Shown here: positions 37,762 through 49,149 of the stretch, piece by piece | Layout of the letters: the number at the start of each line of letters is the position of its first letter | Position numbering within the stretch: the stretch's first letter is position 1 | Assembly (NCBI RefSeq): GCF_009730915.1 | Contig: NC_052486.1 | Coordinates: 20,737,589-20,801,588 of the forward strand | Direction of reading: 5' to 3' | Origin: Dioscorea cayenensis subsp. rotundata | Taxonomy: Eukaryota; Streptophyta; Magnoliopsida; Dioscoreales; Dioscoreaceae | DNA: 64,000 nt | Position numbers and translations under genes: made by a program | Notes under the pieces: generated by a model | The model's database searches: none | What the model saw: only the letters and a program-made list of their open reading frames with translations | What the model was told of the DNA's origin: nothing

Positions 37762-38815
37762 GGAACCTTAATGTTAAACAATTGCCTAATATTTATGAAT
37801 ATTGTAGAGTAGGAAAAATTAAACATATACAAAGAGAGACCAAAATAACCTCATCCACCGTGAGCTAAAATCCCAGCCAGATTCTGCAGTCGAAGCAAGC
37901 TCACGGTAAAACTTTTCCTTCTCAACATCATTTGATAGTTTAGAAGCTGATTCCTCATCCTGCAAAATAGCAATTCAAGTCACTCTTATCTGGAAAGAAA
38001 GGTAGGCAGTTTTGTGGTTACACACATACTGTATAGAAGACCTACAGTCGTTGCACTTTCTGGCCGAGGTTTGTTCCACATTGCATAATACCTGCTCAAA
38101 GTGTGTCTGCGTCCATGAACATCCTTAATTGCCACTTTATGAATTCCTGTGATATTGAAATTAAGAATTTTTAGCATAACAGTCAATGGGGTGAAACGCA
38201 AAAGCAGAAGCAGATATATGTGCAATTAAGGAACATCAATAGTAAATAAAAAACACCTGAATTCCAGAAGTGATGTTCTTTGAGCAGTGCCGGCAGAGCC
38301 TTCTTCACAAGTGCCAGCTCACCAGTTCTTTTGTATATATCCAAAAACCATTGAACTCAATAGGGGAGGTTGGCTGCAAAAATTCCGACATTCACAAACT
38401 TGAATGAAATGTGGGTATGCAAAGATTAACCAATGATGCTTTTTGTTGTGATATATAAATGGAATTCATCTAAGTGGGGATGTCATTATTGGGTGCACAC
38501 TAGTGGAGAAGTTCTTTGGATCTCATGACATATACAAGCAATGAATGGAGGCCAATGGTATGAACATTCACATTATATTAGTGCATCTCAATACTGGTGC
38601 AGATATATATTGCATCTCTTCCAAAATTTTCTTCTAAACATCTACAAACACAAACTAAATTCCTGGTTGTTAAAACAGGCACATTACTCAACCCAATAAA
38701 CAATAAATACACTTTTTGGAAGTACTAAACCAAATAAAGCAATCATCAACAAGGAAATCCACTAGCTAAGAAAAATGAGATTCAGTTAATGTTACAAGTG
38801 AATATCAATAAAATA

Positions 38816-38852
<37 letters not shown>

Positions 38853-41307
38853 ATACAATGATTTACTGCATAAATTATGAGGTTGGACTTCCTTTAAAAA
38901 ATGACATCATAAAAAAATTCTTTCAAAGAAACAAACCAGTAGAGACATATTGACTTAAACAGAACATCACCTCCTGTTACTGTAGTAGGACCTTGCTCCA
39001 TTCAGGACATGGCCATAAGTATCAATAAGGGAAATAAGATTACAGACTATAGCCTTTGCGGTATCATACATTTTGCTTGCTAGTAAGCCCCTGCACAATA
39101 AAATCACAATTTATTAAAAAACATAAAATTAAAGATATAGATGCTGGCTAACAAGGAAACCCACAAGCTTACCAAGCACTTATGTACCGACAAAAGTGAT
39201 CATGAGTGGTAAGGTGAAGTTATCAGTCAGTGAAATGGACTGAAATAGGATATCTGTTTTACAAGTGTGCGTGTATATATATATATATATATATATACAG
39301 ATACATCAAACCCTATGCTATCTGATTCTTTGTCAGTCCTGTTGGAAATATAGTACCACATCGGTTGTGTGATAGAAGTGTAATGGGTTTATACATAAGT
39401 ATAGAGGTTGAGCCACTAAATCTTGAGACTTTTTGATATAAGACCCCTAAGCCCATATAGAACCCATTTAGGACCCACTAGTACCAAAATATAAAAACCA
39501 ACAAGTCCATAATCCATAACCTATTCAAGTTTAAAAATATACATTTTTCGTACCAGAAAAGAAGTATCTCCCTTATAAAATTATCTTTGTAATGTTTCCT
39601 TATAAAATTGTCACATAAAAAAATCCGAGTGCAGGGGAGAAAAGAATTTTTTAAAAGTAATACTAGATTATGTTTTCTGACAAAAACACCTTAACAAATT
39701 ATTCATATCTATCCATAAGACATGATGAGGTTTGTAATATTTAATTTCTAAAATTAAAATATAAAAAAAGAAAGAAAATAAATTATTTTTTAATTTTCTA
39801 TTTTTTTATAGATATTTAACAAATGAATTTATTAATTTATTTGTTTATTTAGTAAAATATATTATTTGCTACTACTTAAAAAAAAGACAAGACATCCCAA
39901 TCCATTTTAAATAGAAGTCCAGTAGTCATGGTGATTTAAGGGGATCACCACAACTGGATTTAAAATAATAAAAATCTATAAAAAAAGTTTTAATATGAAG
40001 ATATTTTCATCATTTTTAACACATGGAAAACTATCCCAAACTAAGAAAAGATTTCAAAACCGCTGCTTCAGATTTAATTTGATTTAAAATAATTTTAAAA
40101 AAATATATAATTCCAATCTAAAACAAATCTAAAAGTGATGTGTGATTTAAAAAGATTTTTCTTCTTTTAATTTAAGTAATTATTAATATCTAAACATATT
40201 TTGTACGTGTATTAGCCAACTGTATGGCTTTCTAAAAAGTGACTTGTGATGATGTGTGAAAGCCTATTCTCTCGATGTTCTATTAAAAAATGCCACGTGT
40301 GCAAACTAGAAAATCAATAACCAACTACAATTGAAAATGAATTACAACGAGACTTACAAGAAGATCAAGACATTTGTAAAGTACATGAGAAGCATCCAAC
40401 ATGACGGAGGTTTCCATGGAAATAAATAAATAAATAAAAAATGTCCATTGATGAATTGAAGAAAAGATATCAATGTCATTGTCATCTAAAGACTTGAAAG
40501 CCAGACTAGTCAATCAATTTTTGCAAAGCCCATCAAAATTCGACAACTTCCCAGAATTTTCCGGCCATTTATCCTGAATTGAATATTAATAAAAAATGTC
40601 TGTTGGACGATGCCGTGGTCGTTCATTGCACCGAAAAATAATAATAATAATAATTTTCGATAAAAAAAAAAATCAATATGCTATATTCATTCCCCATGGA
40701 AAAAAAACCAAAAACCAATAAAAACTTCTCAAGATCATACAAAAAGTAGAGCGATGATAGCATACCTGATAGTCCAATACGAGTCCCAGTAATAAACCTC
40801 ACGGAAGCGAGATCCCGGCACCACCACCGGCTCCGGCAGCGGCAACAATGTATGCATCTCCGGATGATCCTTCACCGAATCGGAAACCCTGCGGCTCAAA
40901 TTCTTCCACAAAGAATGCACCTCCAGAGCCCAAGCCCTAACAATCGGATTCTCCACATTCGGCAAAAAGGCCGCCGGTTCGGGAACAAAATCCACCGGCA
41001 AAGCAAGCACCAGATCAGATCCAGCCTCCTCGAAGTACCGGGCCAAGAATACCTTGAGCTCCGTAGCAGGGATTTTGCCATCGCACGGCGACTGAGTGAG
41101 ATCCGAGAAGGCGGCCTTGGTGGCGGCGAGGCTATGCTTGAGAGGGAGATCAACATAGAGCTTCGGATCGAAGGAGTTCGGTCCAAAGGTCTTCAGCGCC
41201 GCCGATTGGAGAGATTGAAGAAAAGAAACGAGAGGACTGGTCGGCAGCATCGTGCCGGCATCGGCGCTGGAGCCATTGATGGTGGAGGACGGGCTGCACA
41301 GCTGCAT
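34605..41307 (-). CDS. TRE1: Trehalase (GH37), eleven exons, one apparent frameshift
   Basis: Hydrolyses trehalose to two glucose molecules; plant trehalase acts at the cell surface and controls trehalose levels. Exons: 40766-41307, 38971-39090, 38257-38373, 38046-38146, 37850-37959, 36768-36840, 36241-36408, 36068-36155, 35572-35671, 35252-35465, 34605-34688. Motifs: signature 1, PGSRFREVYYWDSYW (164-178; the family usually has PGGRF), ESGWDFSSRW with the likely catalytic acid Asp323, signature 2, QWDFPNGWAP (472-481), and GGGGEY (536-541), whose Glu540 matches the catalytic base. The exons give 571 aa once one extra A in 38343-38347 is discounted; as sequenced, exon 3 shifts frame and stops. 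The ATG at 41307 is the first in frame, but a better start with a signal anchor lies at 41392 in another frame. Introns are long (1.7 kb after exon 1) and hold repeats. Confidence 0.9.
37723..37761 (+). repeat. (ATG)13 microsatellite in a trehalase intron
   Basis: Thirteen perfect ATG/GAT units lie in the intron between exons 5 and 6 of the trehalase gene. It is likely polymorphic in length. No function is implied. Confidence 0.9.
38821..38851. repeat. (AT)n microsatellite in a trehalase intron
   Basis: A perfect TA repeat of about 30 bp lies between trehalase exons 2 and 3. A similar array sits near 39276-39297. Confidence 0.85.
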
Positions 41308-41392
41308 GGCGATCGAGGAGGAGGAGGAGAAGACGAGCAATGAGAAGAAGAGAAACGAGATTAGGGTTAGGGTTTAAACGAATTGTCACCAT
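41308..41392 (-). other. Probable signal-anchor coding part of trehalase, out of frame as sequenced
   Basis: An ATG at 41390-41392 opens MVTIRLNPNPN and a Leu-rich stretch. The trehalase frame itself is open from just after a TAA at 41374-41376 and encodes TLTLISFLFFSLLVFSSSSS, a typical hydrophobic signal segment, but has no ATG of its own. Removing one base from the TTT at 41373-41375 (plus strand) joins the ATG to this segment and gives a product of 599 aa. Arabidopsis trehalase also has a hydrophobic N-terminus. The join is inference. Confidence 0.5.
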
Positions 41393-42263
41393 CTTCGCTT
41401 CATATAGAAATTGAATAATTTGGTATTCTCTTTAAATGGATTGCGTGTGCGACAAGCCAAGACAACCTCGATGGCGGGAATGATGAATGTGTTCTTATTA
41501 CCACGTTGGAATAGGAATTGGGGAGAGAGAGGAGGGGCACGTGGCCGGTGAGCGTCTTTTTGAAGGGTAGCATTGGTACCGGGAGTCTTTTGGCGCGTAG
41601 CTCACGAGCCGGCATGAGATACTATGCATCTGAACCGTTGGAGTTGCATGAAAAATCGGCATTCGGTGAGTGTGTGAGCTGATCTCGAGGCAGAGGTTCC
41701 AGCTCAGTAATGCGTGTGTAGAGATTTGAAATTTATTATAGAGTCAAAAGGGGACGTGGACGTGAGAAGGATATTGGAGTGAGAAGCTTTTGCTGGAAAG
41801 ATGGTGCGACACGCTTTTACTTTTACTGGAGGTTGATGACGTGGTTATATTATATATATTTTTTATTTTTTTCTTTATCCATTTTGTTCAGGTTAATTTT
41901 CATTTATTTGTAAATGTTGAATATAAAAATTAAATAATAATTATAAGATTGGTGAGTGAAAAATGAGCATATAAAATCTTGCTAATCACCTCTTGGTCTA
42001 TTGACGTCGGGTCATGTTTATTTTCACGATAACTTGAACACAGGTGTATTCATTTATGCATGTCCCCAATTTTTTTTAAAATTGGGACGCTTGTTACAGG
42101 TTTGTCAATATATATATATAATAGTTATTTAATTTTTCTTATTTTAATAATTGAAAGAGTTTGTTTATATAAGTGGTGAGCACCCCTTCTTATTAGACCT
42201 ATCTTTATGAGTGCAAATATGTAAACCTGCTACTATACATGTAGCATTTGGTGGAGCATTATA
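41393..42263. other. Trehalase upstream region
   Basis: This would contain the trehalase promoter and leader. I see no firm TATA or other site. The region becomes very AT-rich beyond 41840. The 71-codon minus-strand frame at 41400-41615 shows no family similarity. Confidence 0.45.
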
Positions 42264-42535
42264 CTCCTTCCGTTTCCTTTTATTTGTCACAAATCTATGT
42301 TCCTTTTTATCTTCATTTTATAACATCAAAAAGCATTTATTATTTTTTTACAAAATTATCCTTAACACTATATTCAATTTTTTTCTTGGAATTAAATATG
42401 AGAGAGAAATATGAGGATATAAATCAAGGGTAATTTTGAAAAGATAACAATTTTTTTATAAATGTTTGTGAAATAACTTAAATTTCCTTGGTATGTGAGA
42501 TTCGGTTAACCGTAATAGATAAAAAACGGAGGGAA
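42264..42535. mobile_element. Stowaway-type MITE
   Basis: The left end reads CTCCTTCCGTTTCC and the right end, on the other strand, TTCCCTCCGTTTTTTATC. These match the Stowaway terminal pattern CTCCCTCCG, and each is bordered by TA (42262-42263, 42536-42537), the Tc1/mariner-type target. The element is 272 bp and AT-rich inside. The overlapping plus-strand frames in it (42211-42433) are not genes. Confidence 0.75.
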
Positions 42536-42857
42536 TATTATTTAATGGATCTCGAGTTATTTGTTTTTATAATAAATATCAGTAAGACTTTTCAAAATCA
42601 AAATACAACAATATTTATTATAGGGTTATTTTAGTCTAGCTTTAGAGTTTTAATTTTATGTCTATATCTATACTCTATATTGATTTTATCCCCTAATGTT
42701 CTTATTAACTGATACATGGTGCATTCTTAACAAAAGGTGTGGAGTCTTGCAGGATCATTTTAAATGCTTTTGTCTCTCCTACTATGTCTCCAATCTCCAA
42801 ACCCTCATCTTCATATCTCTCTCTCAATAATTCCATGGCAAAGACTATGCCGCCGCC

Positions 42858-43372
42858 ATCCCCAGATACAGATGTCCAATCCAACCCCTGAACGGTGTCG
42901 GCACCATCACAGTCACAGCACCAGTGTCGCAACACTATCAACAACAAACCCTAACCCTAGCCCTCTCGATCCATCTTCATCCTCAAGAGAAGACTGCTGG
43001 AGCGAGGGGACGACCTCAGCTCTCATCGACGTTTGGGGAGACCTTTCCCTCAGTAACCTTAAGCAAAAGCACTGACAAGACGTCGCCGATGCCATGAGTT
43101 CCCGTGACCACTATACCAAGACCCCGAGAACCAACGCCTAGTGCAAGAACTAGATCGATACCCTAAAAAAAAAGTACAAAATTGAGAAATCCAAGATCTC
43201 AAACTCACTTGTGTACTTATCTCCATGGCCCTTCTTTGATCGTCTCGATCTACTCCTCTGTCCTACCTACAAGCCGATCCAACCGAAGTCACTCCGTAAA
43301 AAGACCCCCATCGTCACCACCACTCCGCAACTTCTACTGTCTCCCAACAACTCAAGATCTTTATAACTTCTC
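42858..43372 (+). pseudogene. Trihelix transcription factor pseudogene (ASIL/ENAP-like)
   Basis: One open frame runs through three in-frame stops and reads as a trihelix DNA-binding domain: DCWSEGTTSALIDVWGDLSL, then NLKQKH-stop-QDVADAMSSRDHYTKTPRTNA-stop-CKN-stop-IDTLKKKYKIEKSKI, then SPWPFFDRLDLLL, the usual segment after the domain. The stops (TGA 43073-43075, TAG 43139-43141, TAG 43151-43153) stand where relatives have Trp, Gln and Arg; each is one substitution away. No intron is seen, so it may be a retrocopy. After about 43372 the similarity ends. Intact members bind GT-rich promoter sites and repress seed or stress genes. This copy is dead unless the stops are errors. Confidence 0.75.
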
Positions 43373-43867
43373 TTGCTCTCCATCTTTGATCCAACGATTT
43401 TTGAAGATATCTGAGAAGGGGGATTAACGAGGAATGCAGAGCCTGGGATCCAGTCATCGCTCGCCGAGGCTTGCCATGTGATCACCGATCTCCTCCTTTT
43501 TGCTCGCCACGCTCGCTACCATGGCCTCTGTCTATGTATTTGTTTTTTCATTGATTTGGTTTTAGGGTTTTTAAGAATTGATTGATTTTGTGTAGATATG
43601 GTACCCTTCTTCTAAGACGATTTAAGAGGCGGCGCGAGAGTTTTGTGAGAGAGAATGGGTTGGATGTGGTGGTGATCAACCATGGGACTATGATGAGGCT
43701 TATCATCATTCCGTCGGGAATCAAAGCTAGCATGGCTATGTTTCGTCGACTTCTTGTAGTTTAAAATTTTGATTTATTTATTTATTTATTTCCCCTTATT
43801 GGGAATTTGGGTTGTCATTGTGATGATATGTTAATTCTTTTAAGCTTATGGGCTTTAAATCTCTTCT
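43373..43867 (+). other. Unassigned sequence after the trihelix pseudogene
   Basis: The region up to about 43760 is less AT-rich than its surroundings and holds a 60-codon frame (43582-43764: RRFKRRRESFVRENG, then VVVINHGTMMRL). It could be a further part of a retrocopy or another gene fragment. I do not recognise it. Confidence 0.35.
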
Positions 43868-44112
43868 GTTCTTCAAAGTTTGTTTATTTTTTTTTTTTTT
43901 CTGAATTGAAGAGTGATGGTGATGAGATAATAATTATTTTTTTAACTTCTAATAAATCTCTTTGTTCTTTTTTTTTCTTCTGAATTTAAGTGTGATGGTG
44001 ATGGGATGCTATTTTTCCTTTTTTGAAGGTTATGCGCTATCTCTTCTGTTCTTAATTTTTTTCCTCCACTCTGAATTTAAATGTGATGGTGATGAGATGA
44101 TAATATTTTTTA
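43868..44112 (+). repeat. Imperfect tandem repeat, about 75-90 bp unit
   Basis: The motif CTGAATTTAAGTGTGATGGTGATG and its variants occur three times (about 43900, 43980 and 44070), each preceded by a T-rich CTTCTGTTCTT-like run and followed by GAGAT and a T-rich tail. It is noncoding. Confidence 0.6.
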
Positions 44113-44570
44113 GGTCTATCTGTCTCGCTTTAAATCTTATCAAAGAGCTCGATTGGATAACTAGGGAAGGTATTTAAGCTTTTTGTTTTATTCATTTTGG
44201 TTTAGTTTGTTGGAAAATCCGAAATTCCAGATCTGAAATTTATTCGAATTGTTTATTTTTTTTATGGTATGTATATTCATTTTGGTTTCGTTTCGTTCAT
44301 CCAAATATAATTTATTTGGTTAATTCACATTTATTTCATAGATGTAAGATTATGGAGAAATATACTATAAAGAAGGGTATTATTTTCCTTCTTTATGTTC
44401 TTTTGAATTTTGAGTCAAAGTTCAAAAAATATCCACTTCAAAATAAATTTGGTATATATACATATAATCTTTTTAACAAATCTTTTGCCCGGGATTGACA
44501 CCTAGCACCACCATTGGCCCTTGAAATTTAAAATATTATATTATTATATAAAAACAATTCATATAATTAG

Positions 44571-45210
44571 ATTAAATTGATAACATAAATTATAATAATT
44601 AGAAAAATTAATTTAAATTTTGAAAGAGCGATGTTATTTTTACTTAATAGATTTACCGTTTCCCGAATCACGTGGATGCCCAACTTGTCATCCACATCCT
44701 CATCCACGTCATTATTTTTTATATATATAAACTTCAAATTTAAATCTTAAAAATCCTTAAATTCTTAGAATTTTAAAAAAATATATATAAACTATATCTA
44801 AAATCTTAAACCCAATTACTACAAAATCTATACTCTAAAAATCTAAAACTTAAACCCCAAATAATAAATACTAAACCCTAATTAAACCCTAAATCCTATG
44901 TGTAGGGGGTTTGTGATTTCCAGTTTAGGGTTTGGAGAGGGGGTTTTTCACGTTTATTATTTACAGGTTTATCTTTTACGATTAAATGTTTAAATTTAGG
45001 ATTTAGATAATAAAGTGAAATTATTATTTTTTTAAAAATAAAAAGAAGAGATAGAAAAAGAATGACGTGGATGATGACATGACGCCAACTTGAGATCCAC
45101 GTCATTCAATCTATTCGGTAAAAATAACATTACTCATTTTGAAATGCTAAAAATGCTCCATGGTAAGAAAAGGAAACTAAATAAATGTGTGAGTGTATAT
45201 ATATTATAAC
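44571..45210 (+). repeat. Duplicated AT-rich segment, copy 1 (split by a MITE)
   Basis: 44571-44625 plus 45146-45210 match 45451-45570 (copy 2) in order: ATTAAATTGATA-CATAAATTATAATAATTAG, then TTTTGAAATGCTAA-AATG-TCCATGGTAA, then GGAAACTAAATAAAT. The match is broken only by the MITE at 44626-45136. Confidence 0.7.
44626..45136. mobile_element. Mutator-type MITE with 9-bp target duplication
   Basis: The element is 511 bp and flanked by ATTTTGAAA at 44617-44625 and 45137-45145. The termini GAGCGATGTTATTTTTAC and, on the other strand, GAGTAATGTTATTTTTACCG are inverted repeats, followed by ATAGATT and ACGTGGAT blocks on both sides. A 9-bp duplication is the Mutator (MULE) signature. The corresponding position in copy 2 (45498-45506) is empty, which confirms both boundaries. 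No transposase is encoded. The minus-strand frame at 44896-45105 is not a gene. Confidence 0.85.
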
Positions 45211-45450
45211 CCATATATATTAATACTTTTTCAGTCGTTTGTTAATTTTACTTTCCATACAATATTTGTAGATACAGTCTCAAAAAAATAAAACGGGATT
45301 AGAGAATAATCAATATTTTTACTTTTAAGCTTCCAAAATATATGATAATAAAAAACAGTATTATGTGTAGCGCTCTTTCACATTTTTTTTAAACACAACT
45401 AAAGTATTGTAATAATAAAGCTAAAAATAAAAAAATATACATTGTAATTA

Positions 45451-45570
45451 AATTAAATTGATAGCATAAATTATAATAATTAGTTAAATTAATTTGAATG
45501 TTGAAATGCTAAGAATGTCCAATGGTAAAAAAAAGGAAACTAAATAAATTTATGTATATATATATATATA
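45451..45570 (+). repeat. Duplicated AT-rich segment, copy 2 (empty site)
   Basis: This is the second copy of the segment described at 44571-45210. It lacks the MITE: ATGTTGAAA at 45498-45506 occurs once and runs straight into TGCTAAGAATG. Confidence 0.7.
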
Positions 45571-47639
45571 TTATAAAAATATAATATATAAATGAAACAT
45601 ATAGAGTATGTTAATTGTGATATAAATAATTATTTTCATATTGATAATTTATTTTTTTAATCATTACATAATTCATGGTTATGAATCTTATTATATTATT
45701 ATTTAATTGTCTAATAATAAAGATAGAAGCTTAAGCTTGATACATTTACCTTTAGAAGACATGATATGAAATGTCTCCATGAGTCCAATATGACCTTTGC
45801 ATAGACTAGCTTTACTTTTATTTTATTTTATTTTATTTATTTATTTATTTATTTTTTTGAGGTTGGCTCTAGAGAATGGTATTTTTTTTAATTAAAAAAT
45901 AGAGAAGTGCAATGAACGTGGCACATAATATTTTTTTAAAATTAGAGTTAATTCATGTTAATTGTATATTTGTTTGTCTTCACATGCTTTGATTGTTTTT
46001 TTTTTCACCTTTATTCATTACTTTTTTCCATTTGCACCATGCTCTTTTCTCAAGGCAAGTAACTTTCATGCATGCAGTGTCACAATCATTGATTCACATG
46101 CAAACACATTGAACAAAATATTGCCAATAATTTAATGTCAATGCATTATACACTGAATCATTTAACATAAACTTAAACCCGTGATAAAACAATTTTATTT
46201 TTTTATTTTTAAAAATCTTTACAGCAATTGAAATCTTTCTATATAGAATGAAAGAATCCACATGTAACGAACTTTAAGAGGTAGGTATGTATAGATTCTT
46301 AGTAAGTTTTAAATGTTCCATTCATAATATCTATGTTATCTTTTGATTTTTTTTTTTATAAATATATAGTTCAAACATGAACAATAAACTATTTATATTT
46401 GTGTATATTTATATATATTTTTTTAGTTAGTTTTATTTTTAAAAAAATAAAATCTGAGTTTATATTTGGGATATTTTATCTGAGTTTATATTTGGGATTT
46501 TTTTTAGTAATAATTTGTTAATTTTTTAAAGCAAGTACTTTAAAAGTAAACACATTATTTTTTTTAATATGTAAAAACCCTAAAAAAATCTACTTTATTA
46601 TTCTTAGTTTTTTCATTTATATTTGTTTATAATATTATGATAATTGAATTTATTTGCAGGTAAAATTTTTAACAAATGGAAAATCAAGAACATGTTGTTA
46701 ACACACAATTTAATGTAATGATGGTTTTATTAATATAGGTATATACATATATATATATGGATGCATTTATGATAAAAGTAATGATAAAGGCTAATTAATA
46801 TGGGTTAGGATGGCTTTATTAATATAGGTATATGTAATGAAATTAACACTAGTAAAATAGGATGGTTTTATTAATGAGATATAAGTAATGGAGTCAACTA
46901 GTATTAAAATAGGATGTTTGGCTTTATCAGCTCAAATATCCATTCATCACTTTGCATAGAATTGAAAATCAATATTAAGGCATGTATGAATTTATTCTTA
47001 TTTAATTTGAAATTTTGCATTGATGCCTATCCATATCAATTTTTTAAATCTAATTTCTTTGAAAAACTATTCTATTATATATTTTTATAAAAACTCATAA
47101 TTTGCATATTGGTCCTCGCCTTACAAACATTAATGAGATGAATATAATATTACATTTAATTTTCTAAAAAAACAATTATAAAAATTTATAAGGTTATATA
47201 TATATATATATATATATAATATATTATAAACAAACTAACTTTTAAACATTGTAAACTGATCGAGGTTAATTAATATGGGTTAGGGTGTCTTTAATATAGG
47301 TTCCAAAAGTCAACAACTATTTGAATAATTTAACATAAATTGACACATGTGATTAATATTTACTATTTTATGGTTAGCGTAGGAGATGTGTGACCATGGT
47401 TTATATATATATATATATATTTTAACAAGTTTATTGAGCCATATTTCCTTGTTTGTGCCAAGAAAAACATTAATTTTTTTTACATCTAAAAAAAAACCAT
47501 TAGAGATTAAAGTGATGAAGGGATTTAAACCTAACCCTATTTATGATATCCTATTAATCACCGGTAAATATTTTTTTAAAAAACCTATACAAATGCATAC
47601 TTTCCTCCATCTATATATTAAGATTACCTCTTATGCTTT
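45571..47639. other. AT-rich intergenic sequence
   Basis: No gene is seen. There is a local repeated phrase GGATGG(C/T)TTTATTAATATAGGTATA at about 46718-46745, 46808-46832 and, partly, 46861-46880 (GGATGGTTTTATTAATGAGA). AT arrays lie at about 47196-47220 and 47400-47420. Confidence 0.45.
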
Positions 47640-48100
47640 TTATAATCAAGTGCTGATACTGACGATCTACCACTAGCCAAGGCTGCCAAGCAATCTCAAA
47701 ACCGGAAGTAACCCTCTTGATGGTAGGAGGAACGAGGGATCGGCTAGACCTACTTTATGAGTGATTAGAACAGCTTGAATATGTCGTTGGGCGATTGGAG
47801 CCAATGCATTTCTGAATGATGAAAAATACAAAGACTATACTAATCATGGTGCCAAACCAGACCTCGTCCATGAGTTGGTGGACTCAAGATAGTCAAGAGC
47901 GCCAGAAGCGCAATGGTTCGGAAACATGCCAAGAAAAAGGAAGACTATGAGAGCCAGTGTGTGAAGGACTAAGATGTAGAGGCATCTTTGGCGCAAACTT
48001 GATTGTGGACAGTCTCGCAGTGTGGACGACACTCGAATGGAGTCTATCCAGTGACTCCAGTCGGTGGTAAAGTCCAATTCCTTGGATTGCTACCCTTACA
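47640..48100. other. GC-richer island, unrecognised, possibly a decayed gene
   Basis: The base composition rises sharply here against AT-rich flanks. Plus-strand frames give pieces such as YVVGRLEPMHF and NDEKYKDYTNHGAKPDLVHELVD, and they are interrupted by stops. Minus-strand frames at 47844-48077 and 47893-48144 overlap it. I recognise no family. It may be a degraded retroelement gag or a gene fragment. Confidence 0.35.
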
Positions 48101-49149
48101 TAGATCCTTACTAACAAAAATAAATTATGTTGTAATTTATTCATGTATGAATAAATCCATATTAAAGATATGGATTTTATTATTCAAAGTTACTATATTT
48201 GATAAACAATATAAATTTTCAACCAATGAAATATTTATTGCATTTAAAAAAATAGTTAATCTATGAAAAATACAAAAAAATTATCAATAAATAATATAAT
48301 ATAAAAAATATAAATTGCATATATATATTATTTAATAGCCCCTCAAAACTTCAATGTCAATCTCATAGATCTAACGAGGCATACAATTCCTCTAATATTT
48401 GTAAATTTTAATCCATTCAAAATCCTATTTTGCTAATTCTTACTAATTATTATTATTTAATTTTCAAACAATTATTTTTTTGCAATAAAAATGTATATCA
48501 TTCTTGCATTTTTAAATGGTCCTTCCTTTTTATTATGTTTATTTCTCCCATTTAATTTATGATATACATTAACTTCAATTTGCAACAAATACTTGATTTT
48601 TTTTTTTGATAATAAATCAATTGTTTCATATTTTTTAATCATTAAATTATTTAAATATATTAAATGAAAGTACCAATGCTTGATTTTTTTTTTGCTAATA
48701 AACCAATTATTTCAATTTTTGTAATCACAAGAATCAATATTTAGCTATTAAAAATATTAATTTTGATTATTAATAAATTAGTTTTGATCATGACCAAAAT
48801 ATCCTATAATTTTTTTCTTTTTTTAAAAAAATATAATGGATGGTGGATAATTTTATCAAATAAAAAGCGGAAGAACAAGTTAAACATATATGATACTAGC
48901 AGGTCAATTAAAGTGCGGGTATCTATAAACATATAAATAAATTTTTTTATAAATTAAAGGAAGTAAAGATAGATAGGGTCTAATAATAATAAAAGATCAC
49001 ATTGACTTTATTTTAAAATAAACGCACACAAATTTCTTACAAATATTTTTTTCCCTAAGATCAATTTTTTGTAAGAGAAGTTTATGATGGATCATCTTTT
49101 AAAAAAAATCAAAGGACATCCCATAGATAAATAAAAATGAATCCAAACT
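48101..49149. other. AT-rich intergenic sequence before the gap
   Basis: No gene or clear repeat is seen. There are many T and A runs. Confidence 0.5.

Noticed and set aside
40852..41343. Plus-strand 163-codon frame and minus-strand 96-codon frame over trehalase exon 1
   Set aside because: They are shadows of the exon; neither shows a domain, while the trehalase frame has the family signature.
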